A DNA stretch of 64,000 nucleotides from Quillaja saponaria (taxonomy: Eukaryota; Streptophyta; Magnoliopsida; Fabales; Quillajaceae). The notes beneath the pieces were generated by a model. That model had not been told where the DNA came from. It made no database searches and was given only the letters and a program-made list of their open reading frames with translations. Below, piece after piece: positions 11,735 through 23,900 of this stretch. The translations under genes and the position numbers were made by a program. Each line of letters begins with the position of its first letter. Positions within the stretch are counted from its first letter, which is position 1. Where the stretch lies: contig CM055615.1 of NCBI GenBank assembly GCA_029379385.1, positions 930,001 through 994,000 of the forward strand, written 5' to 3'.

Positions 11735-12555
11735 ACAGTGACAGAGTTAGACATTTATTCTTGGAGAATCGAATAAAATTTTATATAAATGTATTCCAAA
11801 ACATTAATATAAAAAAAAAATTAAAATAGAAACTCAATTACTCATAAAACATAATAAAAATTTATAAGTTAAAAAAAAAAAAATAGAAATATTGACTAAT
11901 TTTTTTTTAGTCTTGGATTTTAAGTTTTAACTTATTAATCTTGTTAGTAACAAAAAAAAAGTGAAAATATTATTATTATTATTATTATTTTTACTTTTTA
12001 GGAGGCCATGATATTAAACAAGAGGAGAAATTTAGGTTAAAAATCAATTTTAAACTATTATATTAATGTTTTTGAAAAATTTTGGGGTGCCGTGGCCACC
12101 TCTGGTTAGTTTTAAATAGTTATGATACTACTTTTAGAGTTTGGAAGCTCTAATCTCACTATTAGCTTTCATTGATATTATTATCCAATATGTATTTTAA
12201 ATTTTTTGCAAATTAATCAAGTTAAGGTAAAAAAGAAAAAAAAAGAAAAGGAAATGATACACTTTGATGCTCATCAATAATAAATTGTAAAGAATTTGAT
12301 GGTCACTGATTTTTGATAAAGTGTCTTAAGTAATATAAAAAAGAAAAGTAAGTATCTCAAATAATATAAAAAAAATATTAGTAACTACTTTGAAAATGAC
12401 CTCTTACATTTCAAACGATAATTAACTCTTATTATTTATAGTGTCACTTTTTTTCTATGGAGTTTTTTTTCAACGAGTCTTTGTTTTTGTCACAGGTTAA
12501 GGTTTCTTTCAAGGCAATCGGTGACCATCCTAAAGGGAAGAATATAAAATAATTT
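11735..12555 (+). repeat. Dispersed repeat, tandem copy 1
   Basis: From about 11884 the sequence matches 12589-13308 block by block: GAAATATTGAC; GGAGGCCATGATATTAAACA; GCCGTGGCCACC; CTCTAATCTCACTATTAGCT; and the end CAAGGCAATCGGTGACC. The part from 11735 to 11883 has no partner in copy 2 but matches the inverted relative at 240-640. It holds a short (ATT)n tract near 11970-11990 and an unconvincing ORF at 11584-11829 that runs into the repeat. The lineage is unknown and no coding remnant is recognised. Confidence 0.75.
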
Positions 12556-12588
12556 ATGTTTCTTCAAGAACACTTATGTTTTTGTCAT

Positions 12589-13308
12589 AGAAATATTGAC
12601 CTATTTGTTTTTAGTCTTGAATTTTAAGTTTAACTTATTAATCTTGTAGTAAAAAAAAAAGTGAAAATATTATTTGGTTTTTACCTTTTAGGAGGTCACG
12701 ATATTAAACAAGAGAAGAAATTTAGGTTAAAAATCAATTTTGAATTATAATATTAATATTTTTAAAAATTTTGAGAGGGAGGGCCGTGGCCACCTTTGGT
12801 TAGTTTTAAATAGTTATGATACTACTGTTAGAGTTTGAAAGCTCTAATATCATGGTTAAAGTTTGAAAGCTCTAATCTCACTATTAGCTTTCATTGATAT
12901 TATTATCCAATATGTATTTTAAATTTTTTTGCAAATTAATCAAGTTAAGGTAAAAAAAAAACGAAAAAAAAGATGCACTTTGATGCTCATCAATTATAAA
13001 TTTTAAGAAATTTGATGGTCACTAATTTTTGGTATAGTGTCTCAAATAATATAAAAAGAAAGATAAGTACCTTCAACAATATAAAAAAATAATATTAGTA
13101 ACTACTTTTAAAAATGATCTCTTAGGTTCTCAAATCATAATTAACTTTTTATTTTTTTGTAGTGTCACTTTTTTTCTATGGAGTCTTTTTTTTTTTTTTT
13201 TTTTTTTTCCAACGAGTCTTTGTTTTTGTCACAGGTTAAGGTTTCTTTCAAGGCAATCGGTGACCAACTGACCATCCTAAAGGGCAGAATATAAAATAAT
13301 TTATGTTG
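12589..13308 (+). repeat. Dispersed repeat, tandem copy 2
   Basis: Second copy of the block at 11884-12555, offset by roughly 700-740 bases. It differs by poly-A and poly-T length changes, an extra GACCAACT step near 13261 and a repeated AGTTTGAAAGCTCTAAT segment near 12830-12880. The copies have drifted moderately, so the duplication is not very recent. Confidence 0.75.
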
Positions 13309-13894
13309 ATAGTGCATGATCCAACACCTAATAATTAAAATGATTATTGCCTTATCATATTTCAAAAAAAATAAAAATAAAAATAATAATAATGTATTAT
13401 GACTAATAAAAGACTTAGTTACTGTTTTGTTTTAGTCCATGAGTAGCACTCTAAAAGAGTTTAGTGCTAGAATGACTTTAAGTAAGTTTCTCTTCACCTG
13501 GTGTGCCTCTGTTCTCTCTTTTCCATAAACTTACATTCCTTATGCTAATTTCTCTTTTTAACTTAGATCGTCGAATTAGCTTAAATTGTATTTGATAATA
13601 TCATATATTTTTTAATTTGTCTACAAGTAAAAAGCAATTTTTTTTTTTTATATATTTATAGTTGTAACTTGCAATTGATAAAAGTAAGTTTGAATTTGAA
13701 ATAGAAAAAAAAAATAATGACAATATTACTTTTTAATTTTTAGTGAAATTACATTTTAATCGTGATTTGGGATATGTCAAAATGAAACTAATGGTTTGTT
13801 TCCAGTTTCAACACACTGCCGCTTCCTATTCGGATTTTAGACAGAGATACTGCAGCTGAGGGAAGAACCTCGAGCTGAATGGGTATGACTGCGA
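13309..13894. other. Spacer and probable promoter/leader of the ten-exon gene
   Basis: AT-rich spacer. An upstream ATG at 13879 opens a different frame (MGMTANGG) that overlaps the proposed start. No TATA box is convincing. Confidence 0.4.
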
Positions 13895-16800
13895 ATGGTG
13901 GAAGATCGATGTTCTCAGTATTTTTTTATTTTTTTATTTTTTTTGGTTACTGTCACTACCTTTCATTTCTCTCGCTTACAGGCCCGGAGACATCGCGCCC
14001 ACGAGCAAGATGGGTCTATACCACTCTGTACGTAATCCCAAAACTTCCCCTTCTCTTCCTTTGGGTGATTTTATCGTTTAATTTCGTGTGGTCATGATTC
14101 TGATGATATGGGTATCCTTTATTTCAGTCAAGAACTGGATGGCATGACATGATTGGTCGACATTGTCCAATATTTGCTGTGAATTGTGAGGTACCCCAAT
14201 TTGAATTTGTTAATTAGGGTTTCTTCTTCTCTTCATTTCCTTTTGGTCGTATCATCTCGGATAATTCTTGGTTCCTTCTACTTATTTGTAGTTCTTCTTG
14301 GGTTTATGATTTGTAGGTGCTGATTTCTATACCAAAGCCAGTGGGTTACACTGGCGCTGATCCGTATAAAATGTAAGGATTTTGTGTACCTTATGATAAC
14401 CCTCCTTTTAGCTGACGATAATAAGATTGTTACAATGATTTATTTTTTATTTTTTTGCAATTGGAACATAAACCAAAAGAACTTGCCGTATGTGTGACTA
14501 TGCAAGAGAAGGCAATTATGTGTGACTATGAAACAGTTATTGTCCAGTTCAGAAATGAAAGAACAATATAAAATACTTGATCATGTAGTGATAACACGAC
14601 GGAATGAAGTTTAACTGCAGCTGGACTGATTATGTCCAATCATCTGTCAGGAATACAAACTTTGAGGTGGCACTTTTTCTTCTTTTGCAACCCCACAGTT
14701 GGACCAACTTGTCTGGTGTCACGTAAATTGTTTCTACAAGGAAACACTAAAAGAACTAGTTATCTAGCAGAACCCTATGATTTTGACATTTCGCTAGAGA
14801 AATATGAAGCCATTGAGTGTTATTTAACTCACTAACTACCAATTTGAAAATAGGAAAACTAGTTAGGAAGCAATGTTTCTTAATTGTTATTGTTCTGTTT
14901 TCTGTGAGAAAAATAAGAAACAAATGCCTTCTGTGTCCCCATATGCGTATATATACATTTATATTTGTGTGTGTGTGTGTGTGTGTGTGGATATAAGGAT
15001 GAATTAAAAAATGAAAATGACGTGTTGAGACATTTCCTTCGGGGGATACCATATTTTTGTTGCGAGATACTTTCTGTATATCTTCTTGTGCTGCAGAGGA
15101 TTGGGTCCTCTTCCCTTCCCTTTTCTAAAATGCCTTCATGATCAGAGCACGGAGTATTTCAAGTAAGCTAATTTTGATCAATTTAGGATTGCGTGAGGGC
15201 CGAGTTCCGTGTTCCAATAATAGCCCTGTTAGTTACAGCGGATTGGGTCTAAGGGACATGGTTATAATATTTCATTCATCTGCAGATCATTTCAAGTTGG
15301 AAGAGAAAAGTTTTTAGTCCCATGGCTTCTTGTGGTAAATCGTAAGAGTTCTGAGGTTCCTATGATTGATGTGCACCTGGTAAGGCTGCATGTTTGAGAA
15401 TCGTCTGTTTTCTAAGTGTGGAAAAGTGATTGTCACTTGAAACTAAATCAACTGACTTATAATTATTATCAATGTTTGTATCATGCAGAGGTACTCAGGA
15501 AGTGATTTGCATGGTGTCACTGCAAAAGTTGTGGATATGCCTCACCACTGTATGTGATTCCTTTCCAATTGGTCTTATTTTACACAACTTTATAAATTTC
15601 TGCATCTATACTAGTTTGCTACTTAATGACTTCTAGGAATGAAATTTTTTTGGTTAGTGTTCCTTCCTCAACTCTGTATGTGTATTTTTTTCAAGGTTCA
15701 CCAAATTTACTGCTTTTTGGGTTATTATGGTTGCAAATTCAAAGGCAGATGATTTTGAAAATTAGAAATACTTAATGGTGTCAGATGAAGAGATTAGATC
15801 TGGGAATAGTGTGGAATTGTAAAAAAATCAGATCAGAAGTTAAGAGAAAACAAAAGAGAGGAAAACCTAGGCATCACACCTACATGTTAGCGTAACAAGA
15901 CTTTCTTAGAGATTCTAACCCCGCAACATCTCTCAAACCTCATAAGAGATCTTGGTAACTTTGCCACTTCACTTACACATCCAAAGAATCCACATAATCA
16001 ATCCAACTAATTTTTATGATTTCAAGTCTTTATAGACCTTCACATCTTAGAGCAATTCTATTTGAATTATACTCCAATTTTTCCAAACATATTAATATGG
16101 ATTTCAATTCAAAAACTGAAGTCTACATTTTTATTGGTTGCAGACGAACAGTTTAATTATATGGCCAGATGGTCTTTCAAGTTCCTACTCTTCCTTCCAC
16201 ATTTTTTTCTTCAGTATATAAATGATAGGGATCATATAATACAGCACAAAAGGAGAAAAAAAGGAGTGGTTTTTGGTTTGATTTGAAGTTTTCCTTGTCA
16301 ACTTTGTTTAAACACCACCTTTAAAGTCCATGGTTCATAAGCTTTTATTATTTTCTACCTTCTTTCTCTATATGATCCTTTTCATTTTTGAGCCATTGTC
16401 ATGAGAAGTTTATTGTGGTTCTGAGATAAACAAGGTGGATGATTTCTAAAAATACAGGTCCAGTTTTATCTTGATACTTTCAATTTTTTGTTGTTACTTT
16501 TGTTTAGAGATGAGATATCTCAATACCAAAGTAATATTTATTTATTTTAATCCCACTCCTTTTTTGATACTATTATTTTAATTAAAAAGACATCAAGCCC
16601 AAATTATACTGTACAAACTAAGAAAGCCAAAAAGTTAATTCTGTGCATTGAATAGGTTAATTTCTAGGTTTGAACTAATATCTTCAATTTTCAGTTTGAA
16701 CCTGAGAAATAGCATTAGTCTGTCTAACTGGGAAAACGAAAAGTAATATGCTTAAATGGACAAGCTCTTGCTTGTTTTCAAGGGCTCTGGTCATAGCCTT

Positions 16801-18369
16801 TACAATTTTCTTTGACAGATGTTGATATTCATCCAGAGATCTGTAAACAATTCTGGGATCCTCAACAATGGCCAAAGCATATACTTATCAGATATACATG
16901 GTTGGTATCTTTCTATCTGGAGTAAAATACACTTATACTTACATTCAATTGGTTCAGTGAGTTGGTTACAACAAATATGGTATGTCTGAAAGCAAATGAA
17001 GCATCTGTGTTGTACTTTCCTGCTTTTACAGCAACGATTTGAATTTTGGATTGGGTAATGGAATAGTCCATTCTTCATGTGCTCGTACAATGACAGGGAA
17101 TAGTGTATAATGTGCTCATGCTCCAATTTGGCATTTAAGATCCTCTTCGTTTCTCTTACTACAAAAAGAAAATGGGTAAAATGTTAACAGGGTTAACCAT
17201 CCTTGTCTCTAAGCCTCTTTCCCTTATTTTCTTTGCCTATACTTGAACTTAGCAAGTGTTCCTCTACTTAATAACCGAAAAAAGTAAAAAATAAAATAAA
17301 ATAAAATAAATATCTTAAACATTTTTTTTAAAAGGATAATACAGGTGACTTGTACTGATATAGGTATTTCATATTTACATTGCTTTGATTAATATTCTAT
17401 CTTTTACACATTCATCTGTTAGGTTCTTGTAAGTTTTGACAAACATCTAATAAATCTGCATACTGAATTCAGTACAGGGAGGAGCAATCAGAAATAGATG
17501 TGACTGCAGGATTTTATGTTCTGTTTGGATCAGGTAAATAATTCTACGATTCTACCTAATGTAGACATCAGAGGTCCCTTGTTGGGGATAGCTTGTATTG
17601 TTTAATCAATCATAATTGAAAATTTTATTTTAATGTTCCAATGGGATCTGTTCAGAACATAAGGTTTGTGGGCACCGCATCAGGGTGTCGGTCAGTCTCT
17701 TAATTCTTGCATCTAATCATTAGCTATTTTACCAATGCATTTGTTACTTCAGCTGCTTTACATGTTGGTAAATATCAAGTATATCTCGCAGCAACCCTAT
17801 CACTACTAACATTAGGGGTATTGAGTCTTTTGACTCCTAAAATGGCTGCAATGTGTCTTTTATAGTTAAGGAGTTGAACCCAATCAAAAGATTCGTGACT
17901 CCAGAAAGTCCTATATTTACAGAATAAACTTCTTTTTTTCTTTTTGGTGTGATTTATAGTACAAACTTCATGATTGTGTAAATTAGCTAGTTGCCTATTG
18001 ATGAGAGGGGTTTATTATTCAATTGCTTCTGAAAATATACATGGATTCAACCAGGGTTGGTGCAGTGTTTCATTCTCTCCATCTATATCTTGCAATCATC
18101 AAGGGAAAAATTGGCAAGGTACATATTTGTAGGCTCTTATATTTAGGAATTGTTGCTTGTTTTCTTAATAACTGGCTGGAAAACTACTGAGAAGCATTTG
18201 AGCCAGCCAAGGCAGGCAAATATGGTATAATAGCAAAATAACATTTTCATTTTTTTTTTTTCCTATTTCTTTATTCTACTTGAAATTCTCTTTTGAAAAC
18301 TCCAGATTCTTAAAGGAGGCTGTTGCAGAAAGCAGCATACCTGGTGGAGGAGTAGCGAAGGTTGAATAA
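13895..18369 (+). CDS. Unrecognised 202-residue single-pass membrane protein, ten exons
   Basis: Assembled by splice phase; every junction is GT-AG and in frame. Exons: 13895-13917, 13982-14027, 14128-14190, 14317-14372, 15286-15379, 15489-15549, 16819-16900, 17478-17533, 18055-18118 and 18306-18369 (609 nt). Readable segments include TGWHDMIGRHCPIFAVNCE, VLISIPKPVGYTGADPYK, FLVPWLLVVNRKSSEVPMID, HPEICKQFWDPQQWPKHILI and SEIDVTAGFYVLFGSG. A hydrophobic helix at about residues 152-173 (FYVLFGSGLVQCFILSIYIL) is followed by a short basic then Gly-rich tail ending GGGVAKVE. With no N-terminal signal this looks tail-anchored or type II, probably in the endomembrane system. I do not recognise the family. 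Exons 1 and 2 are uncertain: another phase reads KNLELNGYDCEWWKIDVL into TSRPRARWVYTTLY and would need an upstream exon. Splice consistency makes a real gene very likely. Confidence 0.8.
14966..14989. repeat. (TG)n microsatellite in intron 4
   Basis: Twelve consecutive TG units, flanked by ATATAT-rich sequence, inside the intron between exons 4 and 5 of the membrane-protein gene. Confidence 0.9.
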
Positions 18370-18676
18370 TGGATCCCTGAAATCGCCAAAACATTTTGTA
18401 CATTGAAAGTCATCTTATGAATGTATCCTTGGAGCTCAACTGGTGGAGAAGGCTTTCTTCCAGGAGACACACAGGCGTGCAGTCAGGCTTTAAAGAGGAT
18501 CACCTTGGTGTCTAATTGTTTGAGTTGGAGCAGTTGAGTGAAATCAATCCCTATGCTGTCTAAACTCCTAGATGGGTGTTTTCTTAGCCCATGGAGGGGG
18601 AAAGGGGTGGATTGTACCCTTTAGTTGTAATTTTTCAAGACACATTGAACTGGATTGGGCTCTTCTGGAATTAGGG

Positions 18677-18812
18677 AGAGAATTCTACTAATAGAATTCT
18701 TTTAATCATAACAATACAAATTTAATATTAAATTCTAGCCATCCAATTTCTTAACTTAAACCATGTGTTTTATGAAACTCAAAATCTGCTTATCTTCAAC
18801 CCTTGTAAACTC
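18677..18812 (+). repeat. Left TIR of the FAR1-type MULE
   Basis: It pairs with the reverse complement of about 23500-23634 at roughly 80 percent identity by eye. A 65-residue ORF starting at 18763 and a related minus-strand ORF at 23548 are TIR shadows, not genes. Confidence 0.82.
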
Positions 18813-21020
18813 CCCTTGCCTATCTTCAACCTTTATCAATCACTGTCTTGAAAATCACATCACACATTCTGATTTACCAGCTACGCCTGCGTCGCGTAAA
18901 GAGAATTTGTTGGTAATTTTTCTGCGGGGATTTCATCGAATCTGCTATTGGGTAAGGTAAAATTGATTTTAGCTTTTTAGCTTTTTAGCTTATACTATTT
19001 AGATTATGGGAAAAACAATCTAAGGCAAACAAAAAGAAAGAAACTTTGAAGGCTTATATGCATGTTTATTCTCTATTTCTAATATGTAAGGTGTGAATAA
19101 TCTCGGGATTAGTTTTTTTTTTTTGTGGATGCTGAGTTGTATTTTTATGGGGTGCCAATTAAAATGGGGAAAAGTATTATATTTTAAATTCATTTGTTGA
19201 GCAACTCAATAGTGACGGGAGAAAGAGGGGAACAAGATTATGTTATTTTTATGTTTGTGCTTTCTAGTTATTTGGGAAAGTTAATAAACTAATGGGTTTT
19301 TTTTGGATGAACTTCGAGGGTTTTGTTTCTTGTGCTTTAAGTTTGTTGATTACTTAATTTGATATTCATCATTTAAGTAAACTAATCTGAAATTTCCTAG
19401 ACATTTATGCTAAGTCAAAGAGGTAATATAATTGAAGGTACAAGTCCAACTCCTCACTTCTGATTGTCAGCTTAAGTAGGTTCAACCACCTCAGCTTCAA
19501 TTGGTTTCGGGTTGCCAGATTATGCTACATGATGCTGATATTGGACTTGAGCAGGCTATGACCATTTGCCCTCAAGAGCCATACCCACAAGCAGATATAT
19601 TGTAATGTCAACTTATGTTATGCACTAAAAGTCTGACCAGGAAGAGATAGCATTAAGAACAAAATTTATTTATAATATGTTGTTGAATAAGTGATTATAA
19701 AGAGATTAACAATGTGAATTGGCATAAGATAGATATCTCATGAGGATGCTTTGCTGCTAAAAAATTATAGTTTACCATCCTTGTAATTAAGTTGCTTTTT
19801 GTATGTGTTGATAGGAGTTTATTGTATTTACTAGTTTCAGCTTACTTTTTTTTTGTATGTACTGGTTTTATGGTTAACCATGTGATGATTATGTACTGAA
19901 TCAATTATCAATAAAAGAATGACTTTTACAATTCTGATTTCATGTTCAATTGTTGTGTTGGATTGTAAGAATAGTATTGATTTAGAACTTGTAAGATAAA
20001 TTGCAATGCTTCAATATTATTAGAAATTATGAAATTGCTGAAAGTTCATAACTATTAATAATTAAGTCAAGAAATACAGATGACAAATGATATGTAAAAC
20101 TAATCCAGAAAAACGCTATTCCTTACTAGCAAATGTTGACATTCATTTTAATAGTGAAAATGCTAAGTAGCAAACATGTTTTTTTATACTAAAACATCAC
20201 AACAACAACAAATATGTTATGCTTCAAAGGCTCCAAAATAGAAGAACAATTCTGAAACCATTATTATAGATTGAATAAATTTAGTACAACATGCTAGATT
20301 CATTACAAATATCCATACTTGTTAGCATTTCTAACTTTCAAAAAATAATATGCTATTAGCTTCAAGTGTGCAAATAGCATAACACTTTGCTTTCAAAAAA
20401 TCAAGTTTGCTGTTATCTTGCAAATAACCACAACAACACAATAATTTACTTTCAAGAATGAAGTCTGATTCATTGTATCTCCCCAATATTTGAGATATTA
20501 ACATCAAATGCTTGTGTAGTACTAAATCCACCGGTGCTTGACATTTGAGAAAGTGATAGAAATGAGTAGTCACATGATGCTCCTTGCAAAACCTTAAAAA
20601 ATCAATATCAACTAAACGGTGAGCTTGAAAATTTCTCAAAATTTTCATTGAATAAAAGAATAGTTTACCATCAAAAGTTTTGTAAAACTATTATTGTGTC
20701 CATTTACTTGAGACTCATTGTAAGATAGACATGTCATTGGATGAGTGAGCAGGACTTCCTGAATATATACATATATGTTACATAAAGTTATATGTATCAT
20801 GGCACTGCTTTACTAGTTATACAGTAATGAAGCAAACATTTATATGCTAACTTGGTAATGATTATACCTAGTTGAGAAGTAGAATCATCATACACATGAA
20901 TAGGATCTTGATTTTCCTATTTGAAACAACAAGAAAATAGTTATGATAGATTTGCAATGTGAAGTTTAATAGAATTAACATCTTAAAAATAAAAGTACCT
21001 TATATTGGAGGAGAAATCCT
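18813..21020. other. Non-transposase half of the FAR1-type MULE
   Basis: Mostly AT-rich. It contains a 105-residue minus-strand ORF (20648-20331, beginning MKILRNFQAHRLVDIDFLRF) that I do not recognise. It also holds a more GC-balanced patch near 19440-19610 that could be a captured gene fragment. Neither has supporting motifs. No second gene is established. Confidence 0.4.
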
Positions 21021-23100
21021 TAATTTTCTTTTATTTGGCATCTTTTCAACCCAACACTTTTGTCACTTTCCATCTTTACGAACATTAACCTTTTTCTTAA
21101 GACCTTTCACTTTTTGAGTAAGATTTTTTATTGTTCTTCCATTCTCGCTTTCATTTACTTCTAGTGATGGCACATGAGATTGGTAAGTTGCATCTTTCTT
21201 AGTAGCATATTTACTACAAATTTCATCAACTTGCTTACTCAATTCATTAGCAACTTTTTCTACTAATAAATATGCTTCCTCAAAATCAGATGCTCGAGAT
21301 GCTAACTTAACCAACTTAGGACAAAGCATTCTTTAACATTGTGTCACATCCAAGTTACAATTTTCACGAACAATTCTCCCTTCTACATCTTGCACAACAC
21401 CATTCTTTGCTTCTCTTGTCCATCTCTTCAGAATGTATTGGTTAGGAATTACCATAATATCCAGCACATCAAGAACTTTGAGAGCATGACAATACAAAAT
21501 GCCAAGTATCTCAAACTTTCGACAACTACAAGAGTAGTTTGATCAATAGGATCACAAAATACATTAAACTCTCCATGTTTACCAATAACTCCAACCACAT
21601 ATTCCGGCAATTGTTCACTTTCATTACGAGATTTTACAAAGCCTGTTAAAGACCATTCAAACTCATCTTGAAACAATCCAAATATTTCTTTTGTATATAT
21701 CTGTCCTGCTTGTTGTAGAATTGGTAAATTTTTTAGTCTAATTCTTAGCAATTTATGCCTAGAATCATACTCAACTTCTAATTCTTTGTAGCGCTTATCA
21801 TTGACAACTCTTTCAAAGTGTTTGAAAAATCCTATCACATCCAAGTCTGCTTTCAAGTAATCTTTTAAGTCTTTATTTAGACTTTCACTAAGTTGCGTGC
21901 TTCGCATTCCCATAGTGAAAGTCATTTTCATGTAACACTTGCCCTATTTATTCTTGAGTTTATAGACACTTTCTAACCAAGTGATTCCTTTACCTGTGCA
22001 TTTTGTTAGCAAGGCCTTCCATGCTTTTTCAAACTCTATCTCGCAATCATAATGATACATGCAAGCACTAAATCTAGTAAGAAAAGAAGAACCATCTTTC
22101 ATCATGTTTCCTAAGTGTTTTATTGCATTTTGCATTAGTGCCAAGTACACAAACCATGGCATACATCTAGCATCACCTCAACCAACGCCTTCATCATTTC
22201 AGTATCTTGATCAGTAAAAAATGTTTTCAGCTTTTGATTCTTATGTGCTTCTATAAATGTCTCAAATAACCATTTGAATGATGTAATTGTCTCATCATAC
22301 AAAAGTGTTGCCCCAAAAATTATTAATCCTCTATGCTGATTAAATCCAACAAACACCCCAAATGGTCTAAACTCTTTGTTGGTACCAAATGTGGTGTCAA
22401 AAGTAATCACATCACCAAAATGAGCATAATCAATAATCATTCTTGCATCAGCCCAAAAGATAATTATTATCCGTTCTTCACAATCCAATTGTATGGCATA
22501 ATAAAATGAAGGATTTTCTAATAATTGTGTTGGAAGTATCTCAACATACTCCCTACTTCCCCATACGACAAGTCTCTTTGCCATTTAGTTCGAAGGTAAT
22601 TCTTTTGATCTCGTAGTGTATATCCAAGATTATGTCTTCCACCAGCTTGCTTACCCATAAAGTCGAGTATTTTCTTGCACTTGATTCCTGAATCATCTGC
22701 CAAATCTATCTCAAAAGCTTGAGCATGTGAAATCTTTCCTTGTGAAGGTAACATGTGACTGGTTTCTTCAAATTGAAGAATATGATTATGTTCAACTACA
22801 AGATCTTGAATTTGGTACTTTTCAGAATCTCGGTTTAATATAATTCTCATCCTTACTGAACAACCTGTGCGTGTTTCTGCTTGAGGATTTTTAGTTTTAT
22901 AATCTCGTTTGTCTTCTAATCGGCTCCCTTCTTTTGAACATAAGTATATTCTCGATGTAATTTTTCCATCAATTTTGCTCTTATTCATGTATTGCTTTCG
23001 AACACTAAAACCCATTCTCCCTCCATATTTAACCCAAAATTCTCAAGCTTCTTCTGATGTGTTAAACTTCATACCCAACCGAGGAATATAATTAATAGAG
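21020..23100 (-). pseudogene. FAR1/FRS-like MULE transposase, degenerate
   Basis: Reading 5' to 3' on the minus strand. A FAR1 DNA-binding domain (WRKY-GCM1 type) starts near 23095 (IPRLGMKFNTSEEA), is broken by TGA at 23043-23045, then continues GGRMGFSVRKQYMNKSK and TGCSVRMRIILN to VVEHNH. The frame shifts near 22550 to the transposase core at 22584-22135: FWADARMIIDYAHFGDVITF with the first aspartate in FDTTF, then FFTDQDTEM and LCTWH. Further shifts lead to 22162-21944 and 21931-21449 (MGMRSTQLSESLNKDLKDYL). The SWIM finger (SCRKFEILGILYCHAL) falls in yet another frame near 21530-21460. A Lys-rich coiled-coil-like tail at 21329-21063 follows. At least four breaks make it inactive. FAR1 and FHY3 are domesticated relatives; this copy retains transposon TIRs. 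Confidence 0.88.
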
Positions 23101-23499
23101 CTACCATCAAAATTTAATGTATAATTTGATATTTTCCTATCAAAGGACAAGTTATAAAACATAACAAAGCAATATTAAAACATATCACAAAGAAGTTTTA
23201 CTAAAAAAAAAGTTACAGATCAATTTTGAAAAATAAAAATAAAAATGAAGAAAAGGTAAGAGATTTTCATGTTAAGGAGACAGAGTTCAAGCTTTACATA
23301 CTCTGATGAATTTAGCAATCATGGACAATTTAAATCACGTGATGTATCTTCCATTGCTCCACAATTAAGTTTCCTAGATTTTGTAGTGCATAGAAGAATA
23401 AAGAAAAGATTTGAGAAAGATAAAAATTGGCATACGATTTGGGCGGGAAGGGAATTCTCCTATTATTTGGAGAGTTCATGGGTTCATAGTTGACAGATG

Positions 23500-23634
23500 A
23501 GTTTATAAGAATTGAAAATAGGTAAATTTTGAGTTTTATAAAATACATAATTTAAGTTAAGAAATTAAACGATTGAGATTTAATATCAAAATTGTATAGT
23601 TAGGATTAAAAGAATTCTCTTGATAGAATTCTCT
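23500..23634 (-). repeat. Right TIR of the FAR1-type MULE
   Basis: It pairs with 18677-18812, including the shared tandem GAATTCT motifs near the tip. Confidence 0.82.
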
Positions 23635-23900
23635 TCGTATTCCAGTAGGATCAAGGAAATCATGTATAAAGCAAATCAAGTATAAAGCAACCTTTCTGAA
23701 TATGATTTTCAGGACACATGTACTAAAGTTACAGGCCTCAAATTACTACTTTTATTTTCCCTGGAGGTCCACCCCTACACAGCTACACCCTTAAGGGCCT
23801 AATGACCTTTCTAAATATTCATTGCGTACTCGTGGGCGCACACTTTGAGTTTCTTTCGGTTATCAATCGATAGGTCGGTCGGTTTTGTTGATGAAACTAA

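Larger units (their letters stand above)
18677..23634 (-). mobile_element. FAR1-type Mutator-like element
   Basis: About 4.96 kb bounded by TIRs of roughly 135 bases. The left end reads AGAGAATTCTACTAATAGAA and the reverse-complemented right end AGAGAATTCTATCAAGAGAA. Alignment continues through TTTCTTAACTTAAA, TTTTATGAAACTCAAAAT and CTTRTAAACTC-like blocks. The transposase is FAR1/FRS-like on the minus strand and degenerate. No identical target duplication was found. A CTGGAAT stretch just outside both ends could mean the true ends lie about 10 bases further out (18665 and 23645). The element lies about 300 bases downstream of the membrane-protein gene stop. Confidence 0.82.

Noticed and set aside
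11584..11829. 81-residue + ORF
   Set aside because: It runs into a dispersed repeat and lacks splice or family support.
14756..15052. 98-residue minus ORF with a His-Thr run
   Set aside because: The HTHTHT run is the translated (TG)n microsatellite in an intron.
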